Positions 1 through 6,741 of a DNA stretch of 22,891 nt are shown here, piece by piece (position 1 is the first letter of the stretch; each line of letters begins with the position of its first letter). The notes under the pieces were generated by a model, which was not told the origin of the DNA, ran no database searches, and was given only the letters and a program-made list of their open reading frames with translations. Origin of the DNA: a virus; IMG/VR virus record IMGVR_UViG_3300032323_003024, positions 1-22,891 of that record, one strand, 5' to 3'. Both the position numbers and the translations under genes were made by a program.

Positions 1-2
1 GC

Positions 3-302
3 ACTCCTATTAATGGTAGTAAAGCTAGATGGGATCTCAATATTGAAGAGATTTCAACGATGTTATCTACTATTAATCCGGAATATTGGCCAAAAGAACC
101 TGTTAAATCATATTTTAATATGCTAGTAGCTTTTTGGCTAGACTCAATCAAAGCACGTGATGCTAGAGATTGGGATGCTAATGAAGTAGCTATTGACAAC
201 ATTGATAAACTTATAACAACTGGAACTGATGAAATGCCTAGCTTAGCTGATGTATTTAGCGGTGGTATCATTGCAAAATTTCCAAAAGAGTTTGTAGGAT
301 AA
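3..302 (+). CDS. Hypothetical phage protein, 5' end outside window
   Basis: The reading frame is open from base 3, and the first internal ATG at position 60 has no convincing ribosome binding site. The gene therefore most likely begins upstream of the window and is seen here as its C-terminal 99 or so residues. The visible part is acidic and tryptophan-containing (NPEYWPKEP, RDWDANE) and ends in KFPKEFVG. It has no signal peptide, membrane segment or metal-binding motif. I do not recognise the family. It is followed after 4 nt by a small membrane gene, in a run of short genes leading to fibre genes, so a virion-assembly or lysis-associated role is only a guess from position. Confidence 0.6.
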   Translation, partial: TPINGSKARWDLNIEEISTMLSTINPEYWPKEPVKSYFNMLVAFWLDSIKARDARDWDANEVAIDNIDKLITTGTDEMPSLADVFSGGIIAKFPKEFVG

Positions 303-306
303 ACTT

Positions 307-552
307 ATGTTAGTAAGTAAATCGTCATCAGAAAATATAGAGCATGAAAGTTTACCAACTCATGTAGAACTGTGTTTTCAAAGAGTTGCTATTCTCAATA
401 AACGAATATTCGATATTGAGAACAGTCATATTAAACTCAATGAAGAATTAGATTCGTTACGTCTGTTTATTATAAAATCAATTAGTACTGCTACAGCAGT
501 TTTAACAACTGTTGTATCTTTAACTATTATTATATTAGATAGGATGAATTAG
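307..552 (+). CDS. Small coiled-coil protein with C-terminal membrane anchor
   Basis: This 81-residue protein has a helical region with heptad-like spacing at about residues 20-50 (VAILNKRIFDIENSHIKLNEEL). A single hydrophobic segment follows at about 58-78 (ISTATAVLTTVVSLTIII). The layout, a cytoplasmic coiled coil followed by one C-terminal membrane helix, resembles XhlA-type haemolysin or holin-accessory proteins of phages, but no diagnostic motif settles this. AGGAT lies a few bases before the ATG. It sits 4 nt after the previous gene and 1 nt before the next, so all three are probably co-transcribed. Function unknown; a lysis accessory role is one possibility. Confidence 0.75.
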   Translation: MLVSKSSSENIEHESLPTHVELCFQRVAILNKRIFDIENSHIKLNEELDSLRLFIIKSISTATAVLTTVVSLTIIILDRMN

Positions 553-553
553 T

Positions 554-913
554 ATGAGTGAACAGTTTAACAACTCTATATTGAATTTAGCTAGACAACA
601 AATATCTGAAGAATATATTAAAAGCAAGTCGGAAGATCTTGCTAATTGGTTATTAGAATGCGATAGAGTATGGAAAGAAGAAGGTGTTATGCTTCCATAT
701 CCAACGTATTCATTTTACCCAAGTGAAGAAGATATTATTGCTCGAGCTAAATTGTTAAGTGGTGCTTCTATTGAAGAATCAGTTGAAGAACCAAATGAAG
801 AATTAATTGATGCTGCAGAAAAAGTTAGTGTAAACGAAGAAATTAGTATTATAAAAGAGACTATAGCAAAACCTATTGTCACTTATAAGAAAAAAAGAAA
901 GTGGATTAAATAA
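554..913 (+). CDS. Hypothetical acidic phage protein
   Basis: This soluble protein of 119 residues has a helical N-terminal half ([20 protein letters not shown]), a [18 protein letters not shown] stretch around residues 48-66, a very acidic middle ([17 protein letters not shown]) and a basic tail ending KKKRKWIK. There is no signal peptide or membrane helix. Its stop codon overlaps the start of the collagen-like gene by one base (TAATG), which implies translational coupling to a fibre gene. It could be a fibre assembly or attachment protein, but I do not recognise the family. Confidence 0.75.
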   Translation: MSEQFNNSILNLARQQISEEYIKSKSEDLANWLLECDRVWKEEGVMLPYPTYSFYPSEEDIIARAKLLSGASIEESVEEPNEELIDAAEKVSVNEEISIIKETIAKPIVTYKKKRKWIK

Positions 914-1482
914 TGTTTCCTTTCTTATTTCAACCAATACGTAAACTTAGAAGATTGCCAAGAGCATTACCGCTACGACCAATCTATCCAGCGTGTTCAT
1001 TTAATTCTATAGGTGGAGCTGGTGATGACATTATTATTAATGGTGGTACTGGACCTGCAGGACCTCCGGGACCTGCAGGACCTCCTGGCCCTCAAGGAAT
1101 ACAGGGAATACCAGGTGAACAAGGACCACAAGGAATACAAGGTGAGCCAGGACCACAAGGCGAACAAGGACCTCCAGGTGAAGATGGCGAAGTGTCGCCT
1201 GTACCAGTAACAATAGTAAATGAAACACCTTATCAAATAGTTGAAGGTGATTATCTTTTAGCGGTTGATTTTGGTGGAATTCCAGGTGATGTAATATTAC
1301 CAGACACTCCTACGCTTGGTGATGTTTATATCGTTAAAGATACTAGTGGTAATGGAAGTTTATCACCTATTACAATAATATCAAATGGACCTCTTATCGA
1401 TGGAACTGGCACTGCAATTATTAACACCGACTTCGGATCATTAACATTTATATACACAGGCTTAGATTGGAGCATAGTATAA
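913..1482 (+). CDS. Collagen-like phage fibre protein
   Basis: This 189-residue protein has a short basic N-terminus (residues 1-25), a run of about 16 Gly-X-Y triplets at residues 44-91 ([16 protein letters not shown] and onward) and a beta-rich C-terminal domain (about 95-189) ending in LDWSIV. Collagen-like triplets form trimeric rods in many phage tail fibres, with a neighbouring globular domain acting as the trimerisation or tip module. The C-terminal domain resembles that of the fibre-like protein at 1729-2211, sharing the VYI-K-(5-7)-G and terminal W-(S/N)-(I/V) pattern. It starts inside the stop codon of the preceding gene (TAATG). A virion-surface or receptor-contact role is likely; trimer formation is inferred from the family. 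Confidence 0.85.
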   Translation: MFPFLFQPIRKLRRLPRALPLRPIYPACSFNSIGGAGDDIIINGGTGPAGPPGPAGPPGPQGIQGIPGEQGPQGIQGEPGPQGEQGPPGEDGEVSPVPVTIVNETPYQIVEGDYLLAVDFGGIPGDVILPDTPTLGDVYIVKDTSGNGSLSPITIISNGPLIDGTGTAIINTDFGSLTFIYTGLDWSIV

Positions 1483-1501
1483 TGAATATAAAGGAATTAA
1501 C

Positions 1502-1717
1502 ATGTACAAAAGATTAGATGTATACCCAAATGGTGCACCAATACCAGCATCGCTACCAGAAAGTTATCAACCAGCTGGATATGGTAATGCCCCAAAGGGA
1601 CAAAACTGCTTAACTTGCAAAGCATTCAATTTGGATACTAAAGTGTGTTCTGCTTGGAATGCACCAGTAAAATATAGATGGTGGTGTGTTGCGTGGCAAT
1701 CACGTGCCACTGCATAA
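1502..1717 (+). CDS. Mini Cys4 protein resembling high-potential iron-sulfur protein
   Basis: This 71-residue protein has four cysteines in a C-x2-C-x9-C-x12-C order (Cys36, Cys39, Cys49, Cys62) surrounded by aromatic residues (CLTCKAF, VCSAW, RWWCVAW). That order and the closing WC-x2-W resemble HiPIP, which binds a [4Fe-4S] cluster through C-x2-C...C...(W)C, although the spacing here is shorter and there is no signal peptide. The N-terminal third is proline-rich. The start is supported by AAAGGA eight bases upstream. It lies between two fibre genes, an odd place for an electron carrier; the motif could instead hold zinc or form disulfides in a structural protein. The gene is secure and the cofactor is inference. 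Confidence 0.75.
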   Translation: MYKRLDVYPNGAPIPASLPESYQPAGYGNAPKGQNCLTCKAFNLDTKVCSAWNAPVKYRWWCVAWQSRATA

Positions 1718-1728
1718 AGGATACCATA

Positions 1729-2211
1729 ATGGCATACACTAGACAGCCAAATTCAGTATTAGCAGGCAGAGCATTAAAACAAAATCCTCCGCCAACACCA
1801 TTATCTCCTGCAGGAATATTACCTGTAAAATTTGATGTTGACATAGCTACTACAACTTCTTTAGGCGTTGTTCAAGTTGGTAGTGGAATTAATGTAAACG
1901 CAAATGGTGTTATTTCTGTTAATAATAGTGGAAGTGGTTTAATTAACGTTAAACTTACAGCTGTAAATTATAATGCTTTGCAAACCGATTACTATATTGG
2001 TTGCACTAATGAGAAAGATGATAAAGTAACAATTACATTACCACTTGGTGTTATTGGTAAAGTTTACATTATCAAGAATCAAGACAATGGTGGTTCAGTT
2101 AAAGTAACTGGTTCAGCAGGTCAAAAAATAGATAACTTTACTACGTTAAATTTAAGTAATGAATCGGGCATTATGCTAGTATTCGATGGAACCCGCTGGA
2201 ACGTAATTTAA
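1729..2211 (+). CDS. Fibre-like protein with C-terminal tip domain
   Basis: I chose ATG 1729 because AAAGGAT lies just upstream; the frame is open further upstream but would overlap the preceding gene. The 160-residue product has a proline-rich N-terminus (NPPPTPLSPAGILP), a short repeat common in tail-fibre shafts (TTSLGVVQVGSGINVNANG, about residues 42-60), and a C-terminal beta domain (about 75-160) with LPLGVIGKVYIIKNQDNGG and a final TRWNVI. The fibre-type shaft motif and the tip shared with the collagen-like gene point to a virion surface fibre or head decoration. No chaperone or adhesin partner is visible nearby. Confidence 0.75.
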   Translation: MAYTRQPNSVLAGRALKQNPPPTPLSPAGILPVKFDVDIATTTSLGVVQVGSGINVNANGVISVNNSGSGLINVKLTAVNYNALQTDYYIGCTNEKDDKVTITLPLGVIGKVYIIKNQDNGGSVKVTGSAGQKIDNFTTLNLSNESGIMLVFDGTRWNVI

Positions 2212-2235
2212 TATTGGCCATATGGATAATAATTG

Positions 2236-2264
2236 TTTACAACAGGAAATTAGTGTGGTATAAT
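2236..2264 (+). promoter_or_regulatory. Sigma70-like promoter, TTTACA type
   Basis: TTTACA (2236-2241) and TATAAT (2259-2264) are separated by exactly 17 nt, with TGTGG before the -10 acting as an extended -10. The 9-mer TTGTTTACA recurs at the promoters near 18921 and 21459, which supports function. It would drive the small gene at 2340. A CCATATGG palindrome (2218-2225) lies just upstream. Confidence 0.7.
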
Positions 2265-2339
2265 TAATTTATAGATTATAAAAATTATAAACATAATCTA
2301 TATATGTTTAACAATAACACAATGAAGGGATGGTGTATC

Positions 2340-2525
2340 ATGACACTAGAGCAAGAAAATCAAAGTGAATTACTTAAACTAGCAGACGACATGGCAGCTG
2401 CTGCAGTATCATTTAACTCACATGGTTATGATAGTTTTTTACGTGCAAGAGCAGCATTAAAGACTTACATAAAAGAACATTGCATGCAATGCAATGATGT
2501 AAATTGTAGTTGTAAGATTAAATAA
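2340..2525 (+). CDS. Small hypothetical protein with C-terminal Cys cluster
   Basis: The start at 2340 is preferred over the in-frame ATG 2304 because AAGGGA lies about nine bases before it. The 61-residue product is a helical protein (NQSELLKLADDMAAAAVSF) with a cysteine-rich C-terminus, HCMQCNDVNCSCK (about residues 47-59), whose C-x2-C...C-x-C pattern could bind a metal ion. It has its own promoter at 2236-2264, unlike its upstream neighbours, which suggests separate timing. I do not recognise the family. Confidence 0.7.
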   Translation: MTLEQENQSELLKLADDMAAAAVSFNSHGYDSFLRARAALKTYIKEHCMQCNDVNCSCKIK

Positions 2526-2547
2526 ATTGGTTTTGTCAGTGATATAT

Positions 2548-2580
2548 ACCATATGGTGTTAGGGCCATAGCGCGTTATGG
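2548..2580. repeat. Paired palindromes, possible operator or hairpin
   Basis: ACCATATGGT (2548-2557) is a perfect 10-bp palindrome. CCATAGCGCGTTATGG (2565-2580) is a 16-nt palindrome with a single G-T mismatch. They lie 7 nt apart between two small genes and upstream of the one at 2618. A further CCATATGG occurs at 2218-2225 beside a promoter. They could be protein-binding sites or small RNA hairpins; there is no U-tract, so a terminator is unlikely. Confidence 0.4.
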
Positions 2581-2617
2581 TATGTACCATTGTAAACCAT
2601 TTATTAAGGAGTTAATC

Positions 2618-2761
2618 ATGAATGAAGGTGGTAAAGGATGCAAACCACGTCCTTTTAGTGTTACGCAAGACGAGTACGATAATCGCTGGGATGCGATCTT
2701 TGGCAAAGACAAAGAAGTAAAACCCGCAGAAGAAGAAAAGCAAGATTCAGAAGAATCTTAA
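2618..2761 (+). CDS. Small conserved phage protein (GKG-x-KPRPFSV type)
   Basis: This 47-residue ORF starts after a strong AAGGAG Shine-Dalgarno (2606-2611). The N-terminal pattern GGKGCKPRPFSVTQDEY followed by WDAIFGK is, as I recall, a recurring small conserved protein of marine phages whose function is unknown. The C-terminus is highly charged (EVKPAEEEKQDSEES). It ends immediately before the promoter at 2765. No enzymatic motif is visible. Confidence 0.8.
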   Translation: MNEGGKGCKPRPFSVTQDEYDNRWDAIFGKDKEVKPAEEEKQDSEES

Positions 2762-2764
2762 CCC

Positions 2765-2793
2765 TGTACAGCGGGTAATTTTTGTGATATAAT
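2765..2793 (+). promoter_or_regulatory. Promoter, TGTACA-RCGGG type, leaderless for 2800
   Basis: TGTACA (2765-2770), 17 nt, then TATAAT (2788-2793), with TGTGA before the -10. CCCTGTACA and CGGGT are shared with the promoter at 15434. The ATG of the phosphoesterase begins at 2800, six bases after the -10, where transcription itself should start. Confidence 0.7.
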
Positions 2794-2799
2794 AATATT

Positions 2800-3693
2800 A
2801 TGAAAATAGCACTCGCATCAGATCTCCATTTAGAATTCGATAACATCGTTTTAAAGAACGAACAAAACGCTGACGTATTAATTTTGAGTGGTGATATCTG
2901 TGTTGCTAAAACAATTGAGAAATTTATTCCGTTTTTTGCAAACTGCTCTAATGAATTTCCATATGTAGTTTATGTTGCTGGTAATCATGAGCACTACGGT
3001 TACGATTTTAAATATACAATTCGTGATATTAAAAACGCACTAGCAGCTCTTCCAAATATTCATCTATTAGATAAAGAAACATTTACGCTTGACGATGTTA
3101 CTTTTATTGGTGGTACATTATGGACTGATATGAATGAAGAAGATTCTTTGACTATGCTTCATGTTAAAAGAGCTATGAGTGATTATCACGTCATTGAAAA
3201 TAGTAATCGCATGGTACAAAGAAAAGTACCACTATATGAATTGAATCCTAATTATACTGAAGATGGTAAAAATGGTGGAATGTATAAACTTAACGAAAAA
3301 GGTTACAACATTTGCATCGGTGAAAAGATCAAAGAAGAACCAGCTAAGTTTGCGCCAGAGGATACTGTCGACGATCATCGTAAGATGTTAGAGTACATTG
3401 AGTTGTGTACTGCAGAAAGTGATCAAAAGTTTGTAGTGGTGGGTCATCATGCACCAAGTAAATTAAGTACACATCCACGCTATCAACATGATACGACTAT
3501 GAATGGCGCTTACAGCTCAGACTTAATTGAGTTTATCATGAACAGACCATGTATTAAGTTATGGACTCACGGACATACGCATGATGTGTTTGATTATATG
3601 ATTGGCACTACACGAGTTAGTTGTAATCCACGAGGTTACAGTGGATATGAACGACGCGCTGATAATTTTGAATTGAAATATTTGGAGGTATAA
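2800..3693 (+). CDS. Calcineurin-like metallophosphoesterase
   Basis: The 297-residue protein carries the ordered metal-binding motifs of the calcineurin-like phosphoesterase family: SDLHLEF (Asp8, His10), LSGDI (Asp32), AGNHEHYG (about 60-67), VVGHHAPS (about 213) and THGHTHD near residue 258. These ligate a two-metal centre that hydrolyses phosphoester bonds. An insert of about 60 residues (roughly 130-190) separates the core motifs. The substrate cannot be deduced; phage members may act on nucleotides, RNA ends or DNA. There is no Shine-Dalgarno and the -10 lies only six bases upstream, so the mRNA is probably leaderless. Its stop overlaps the next start (TAATG). Confidence 0.9.
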   Translation: MKIALASDLHLEFDNIVLKNEQNADVLILSGDICVAKTIEKFIPFFANCSNEFPYVVYVAGNHEHYGYDFKYTIRDIKNALAALPNIHLLDKETFTLDDVTFIGGTLWTDMNEEDSLTMLHVKRAMSDYHVIENSNRMVQRKVPLYELNPNYTEDGKNGGMYKLNEKGYNICIGEKIKEEPAKFAPEDTVDDHRKMLEYIELCTAESDQKFVVVGHHAPSKLSTHPRYQHDTTMNGAYSSDLIEFIMNRPCIKLWTHGHTHDVFDYMIGTTRVSCNPRGYSGYERRADNFELKYLEV

Positions 3694-3983
3694 TGGCTAA
3701 GAAAAAAACTGAACTAGTAATGGTAGAAACTATACAACAATTTAGACAACGCTACGTTGTTGAAGTACCAGTTGGTAAAAAGGATTGGGCATTAGATACT
3801 GTTGTATCTGAACAAGCCAAAGAGTTTTCTCAATTGAATATTGGTGAAACCATTGTATCTCATCGAGTTATCTCTGAAGAAGAAGCATTTGAGTTATGTG
3901 ATGAAGATAATAAGTATTGTGGAGTTTGGGATAAGCAAGCAAAGATTGACGCATTCTTTACATTAGAAAAAGATTTAAAATGA
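3693..3983 (+). CDS. Hypothetical phage protein
   Basis: This 96-residue soluble protein has a basic start (MAKKKTELVMVETIQQFRQRYVVEVPVGKKDWALDTV has the sense of a small alpha/beta fold) and a C-terminal acidic half (EEEAFELCDEDNKYCGVWDK). It looks like a conserved hypothetical of T4-like marine phages, but I cannot give it a function. It is coupled on both sides: its ATG overlaps the phosphoesterase stop, and its own end overlaps the next gene by 4 nt (ATGA). Confidence 0.8.
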   Translation: MAKKKTELVMVETIQQFRQRYVVEVPVGKKDWALDTVVSEQAKEFSQLNIGETIVSHRVISEEEAFELCDEDNKYCGVWDKQAKIDAFFTLEKDLK

Positions 3984-4585
3984 AAGTCTACATAAACAAT
4001 TACAAGAGTCATTGGATTAGTCCATACACTATTGTTGAGTATATGTTCTTTTGGACTGAGTGGTCTAAATGCGCACGTAAAAAAGGTTTTGTACCAGATA
4101 ATGAATGGGTACACGCACCAGCTTGGTCAGACAAATTAGCTAACATCATTGAACCAATTAGCCACATCATTAAATTTGTATGGGAAAAAGTAGATCGTAA
4201 AATCGATTATGTGAAGATTGATCGTTGGGATACTTGGTCGATGGATTCTACATTAGCTAAGATTATTCTGCCAATGTTAAAGCAACTAAAAGCTAGCAAA
4301 GGTGGATCACCAAACGTAGAAGATGAAGACGTTCCTGAGTACTTGAGAAGTCATATGGCTCAGCCAAAAGAATATGAATGGGATACAGATGATCTCTGGC
4401 ATATGCGTTGGCAATGGGTTATGGATGAAATGATCTTTGCATTTGAGAAATTGAATAAGGATGATTGGGAACAAGAATTCTATAAAGATAAAGAATGGGA
4501 TAAAGAAGGTTGGACTAAAGTTAATGATCGCATTCAAAATGGATTAACTTTATTTGGCAAATATTTTAGAGCGTTGTGGGATTAA
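3980..4585 (+). CDS. Conserved phage protein of unknown function (Trp-rich)
   Basis: The 201-residue product is unusually rich in tryptophan and charged residues (DRWDTWSMDSTLAKIILP at about 81-98; WDTDDLWHMRWQWVMDEM at about 134-151). A virtually identical layout, with YVKID-R-DTWSMD-TLA-IILPMLKQLKA and a later DEDVPEYLR, is one I recall as a conserved hypothetical in marine T4-like phages. There is no membrane segment or signal peptide. Overlap with the previous gene (ATGA) indicates coupling. A role in virion assembly or DNA metabolism is undetermined. Confidence 0.8.
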   Translation: MKVYINNYKSHWISPYTIVEYMFFWTEWSKCARKKGFVPDNEWVHAPAWSDKLANIIEPISHIIKFVWEKVDRKIDYVKIDRWDTWSMDSTLAKIILPMLKQLKASKGGSPNVEDEDVPEYLRSHMAQPKEYEWDTDDLWHMRWQWVMDEMIFAFEKLNKDDWEQEFYKDKEWDKEGWTKVNDRIQNGLTLFGKYFRALWD

Positions 4586-4586
4586 A

Positions 4587-4892
4587 ATGGTTGAATTTAT
4601 ATTAGGTTTTATTTTAGGCGCATTCTTATTTGCGATTCATATACAAATCAAAAAGTTTCAAGCGTTGCGTGAACTAGAAACTAGCGTTAGTGAATCGTTA
4701 GAGCGTTTAAGAGACAGAATTATCCCATCACGCATTGAAGAAGAAAATGGTATGCTTTATTTGTATAATAAAGAAACCAATGAGTTTCTAGCTCAAGGTA
4801 AAACCTTTAGTGAACTTGAGCAAAATGTGAAAGAGAAGTTTCCTAATAAATTGTTTAATGTACCACAAGAGGAGTTAAATAAGTATGAATGA
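4587..4892 (+). CDS. Membrane-anchored coiled-coil protein
   Basis: I set the start at ATG 4587, one base after the previous stop, because the product then opens directly with a hydrophobic helix (VEFILGFILGAFLFAIHI, residues 2-19). The 4554 alternative would overlap its neighbour. A charged helical stretch follows (about 22-55, LRELETSVSESLERLRDR), and then a small domain with GMLYLYNKETNEFLAQGKTF at about 61-80. This is a 101-residue type-II-like membrane protein. I do not recognise the function. It overlaps the next gene by 8 nt. Confidence 0.75.
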   Translation: MVEFILGFILGAFLFAIHIQIKKFQALRELETSVSESLERLRDRIIPSRIEEENGMLYLYNKETNEFLAQGKTFSELEQNVKEKFPNKLFNVPQEELNKYE

Positions 4893-5124
4893 TAGAGAGA
4901 TATTTTTTAAATCATTGGTTATTATTACAGCATCAGTAACTTTGCTAATGGGTTTAATAATTGCTGCTAATATTATTAACACTGGTTACGTAAAAGACTT
5001 AGTTAAATTGTCTCTTGAAAAAGGACAAAATCCAGTGTATGTAAAATGCGCTATGGAGACTAATACATCTCAAGAATGTAAGACAATGATGACGGTGATT
5101 GCAGTATCTAAATCAGATAAATAG
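4885..5124 (+). CDS. Small single-pass membrane protein
   Basis: This 79-residue protein has one hydrophobic segment at about residues 10-32 (LVIITASVTLLMGLIIAANII). The remaining approximately 45 residues hold two cysteines (KCAMETNTSQECKTMM), probably outside the cytoplasm, where a disulfide could form. GAGG lies before the ATG. It overlaps the preceding membrane protein gene by 8 nt, so the two could act as a pair in the inner membrane. The family is not recognised. Confidence 0.75.
   Translation: MNDREIFFKSLVIITASVTLLMGLIIAANIINTGYVKDLVKLSLEKGQNPVYVKCAMETNTSQECKTMMTVIAVSKSDK
5116..5123 (+). promoter_or_regulatory. Possible T4-type late promoter (NATAAATA)
   Basis: GATAAATA matches the NATAAATA late-promoter pattern of T4-like phages, and the phage encodes a gp33-like coactivator. 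It lies five bases before the ATG of the PAAR gene, so initiation would fall at about the start codon. An 8-mer in AT-rich DNA is expected several times by chance, hence low confidence. Confidence 0.4.
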
Positions 5125-5128
5125 ATAC

Positions 5129-5458
5129 ATGCCAGGAATAGCAAGAGTCAATCAAGATAGAGCCGGTGGTCTTATCACCGGCAATTTAGCACCTACAGTA
5201 TTTGTAAATGGTCAACCCATTGCTGTAAAAGGTGCTAGTGTGCAAGGACATGGATTAGGTTCTCATGCTGGACCAGTTATAGATGGATCTTCTAAAACAG
5301 TATTTGCTAATGGAATTGGTGTTGCTAGAATAGGTGATTTAGCTACATGCGGCGATGCAATCTCAACTGGATCTGGTAACGTTAACGCCGGTGGTGTAGT
5401 GCCAATTGGTGCTAGTGTGTTAGGTATTTCACAATTAGGACAAGAGGCATTAAGTTAA
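5129..5458 (+). CDS. PAAR-domain tail spike tip protein
   Basis: The 109-residue product is a PAAR-repeat protein: RVNQDRAGGLITG near the N-terminus, VFVNGQPIAVKGASVQGHG, then VFANGIGVARIGDLATCGDAI and a glycine-rich end. PAAR proteins form the sharp cone capping the spike of contractile tails (gp5.4 in T4), and here His and Cys residues are available for the apical metal. I chose ATG 5129 because the upstream in-frame start would overlap the preceding gene by 26 nt. No Shine-Dalgarno is visible, and a late-type promoter lies directly upstream. The gene is followed after 1 nt by a fibre-like gene. Confidence 0.85.
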   Translation: MPGIARVNQDRAGGLITGNLAPTVFVNGQPIAVKGASVQGHGLGSHAGPVIDGSSKTVFANGIGVARIGDLATCGDAISTGSGNVNAGGVVPIGASVLGISQLGQEALS

Positions 5459-5459
5459 T

Positions 5460-6479
5460 ATGGCATTCGTTTTTAAAGATGGCGCATCTTCATCATTAGT
5501 TGTTGCAATTAGCAACACTGAAACTTCTATGGTTTTAGAATCAGTTGCTTCCTTTCCTCAAGGAATGATAGCAGGTGATCATACAGTTGTTACTATTTCT
5601 AACTCAGATAATACATTAAGAGAAGTTGTAAAAGTAACAGCAATCAACTATACTACAAAAACATTAACAGCCCAACGAGGATATGATTCAACTATAGCAT
5701 TGAATTGGCCTGCAAATAGTAAAGTTGAAATAAGAGCTGGATCTACTTTATTAAAAGAACTAGGAATATCGTACTCTCCAAAAGTATTCCTTGGTAAAAA
5801 GGTGTTCCCAACATCGCTTCCTCTCATTGGTCAGCCAAATCCTCCTGTCATTTATCATTTAAATGAAGATACATCTTTAGACATTTTAAATAGTGATTTT
5901 AGAAAATATCGTATAGAAATACAAAATATATACGCTACTGATGGTAACACCGCAATTACTATTTTTCCAACAGTTTTTACCCCAGAACCTAGAGGTACTA
6001 CGGCGCCACTGGCTGGAATTTATCCTAGAATTATTAATAGTTTATCCTTTTCTTATATTCCAACAAGTACAACTGTTGGTTTCACTGAAGCACGCTGGCT
6101 TGACTCATCAACACAGCGATATGTTCAAACAAATTTTGGTGGTTTTCCAATATTAGCGCCAACTTCACCTGGTGTAAATCAGTTTGATAGTATTATTGAT
6201 GTTGATGTGCAAAGGCTGATAAACAATACTAATCAGCCTTTAGCATCAGTTTTTAGAATAAAAATGAATATAAGCACTACTGGGAATTGGAATTTTAATA
6301 ATAATTCATTAATGTATAACACTACATATAATGCAACACATACTAACGTTGATAATTTTGGAACACCTCCAGTTAATCCTAATATGAAACTTATTGGTTT
6401 TTCAATATTTTCTCCAAAGGGAATAGCTGGTGTTGGCGGGATTGATTTACCATCAGCAACACTGTATGGTATAAGATAA
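5460..6479 (+). CDS. Putative tail fibre or baseplate-attached receptor-binding protein
   Basis: The 339-residue protein starts with a domain typical of phage tail appendages (about residues 1-95): FKDGASSSLVVAISNTETSM, FPQGMIAGDHTVVTI, REVVKVTAINYTTKTLTAQRG and KVEIRAG. A long beta-rich, asparagine- and threonine-rich region follows, likely the receptor-facing part. The N-terminal domain probably docks to the baseplate. It directly follows the PAAR tip gene and is the last plus-strand gene before a bidirectional terminator. No endosialidase or lyase motif is apparent. Function as a fibre is inferred from the N-terminal domain and location. Confidence 0.75.
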   Translation: MAFVFKDGASSSLVVAISNTETSMVLESVASFPQGMIAGDHTVVTISNSDNTLREVVKVTAINYTTKTLTAQRGYDSTIALNWPANSKVEIRAGSTLLKELGISYSPKVFLGKKVFPTSLPLIGQPNPPVIYHLNEDTSLDILNSDFRKYRIEIQNIYATDGNTAITIFPTVFTPEPRGTTAPLAGIYPRIINSLSFSYIPTSTTVGFTEARWLDSSTQRYVQTNFGGFPILAPTSPGVNQFDSIIDVDVQRLINNTNQPLASVFRIKMNISTTGNWNFNNNSLMYNTTYNATHTNVDNFGTPPVNPNMKLIGFSIFSPKGIAGVGGIDLPSATLYGIR

Positions 6480-6483
6480 TTAA

Positions 6484-6505
6484 AAAGGACTCCTAAGAGT
6501 CCTTT
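6484..6505. terminator. Bidirectional rho-independent terminator
   Basis: AAAGGACTC (6484-6492), loop CTAA, GAGTCCTTT (6497-6505) form a perfect 9-bp stem. It is followed by GTTTTTA on the plus strand and, read on the minus strand, by TTTTAATTA. It sits exactly between the convergent ends of the fibre gene (6479) and the minus-strand operon (6510). Confidence 0.9.
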
Positions 6506-6509
6506 GTTT

Positions 6510-6731
6510 TTACTTATTATCTTCTGCCTTTTTCTTTACAGAATCAGGAGCTTTTCTTACTTTCTCAGGTGGTTTAACAACCGCCTTTTTTTCTACGTCT
6601 GATTTTGGTGCTTGTTTACACTGAATCTTAGTAGCGTTCTTTTTATTAGAACAGTCAACACCTTTAGTAGGTGCAGAAGCGAAGGCAAGTGAAGATGCCA
6701 ACATCATTGTAACAAATAAACTCTTTTTCAT
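6510..6731 (-). CDS. Small secreted cationic protein at end of lysis operon
   Basis: Start ATG at 6731 is chosen because AAAGGA precedes it and the product then opens with a textbook signal peptide (MKKSLFVTMMLASSLAFASA, cleavage after residue 20). The longer frame would overlap the endolysin by 71 nt. The mature part (about 53 residues) has two cysteines near its N-terminus (DCSNKKNATKIQC) and a lysine/proline-rich tail (KPPEKVRKAPDSVKKK) with a strong net positive charge. There is no lipobox or membrane anchor. It directly follows the endolysin, so it may help disrupt the outer membrane as cationic disruptin-like peptides do, but this is speculative; it could also be a periplasmic binding protein. 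Confidence 0.75.
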   Translation of the reverse strand: MKKSLFVTMMLASSLAFASAPTKGVDCSNKKNATKIQCKQAPKSDVEKKAVVKPPEKVRKAPDSVKKKAEDNK

Positions 6732-6741
6732 TTTTATTCCT

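Noticed and set aside
997-1236. Long open frames on both strands over the collagen repeat (minus 997-1236 and others)
   Set aside because: They are by-products of the repetitive Gly-Pro-Gln codons; their products are low-complexity and lack ribosome sites.
2565-2580. Terminator after the gene ending at 2525
   Set aside because: The palindromes lack a following T-run and have short stems, so an operator or small hairpin is more likely.
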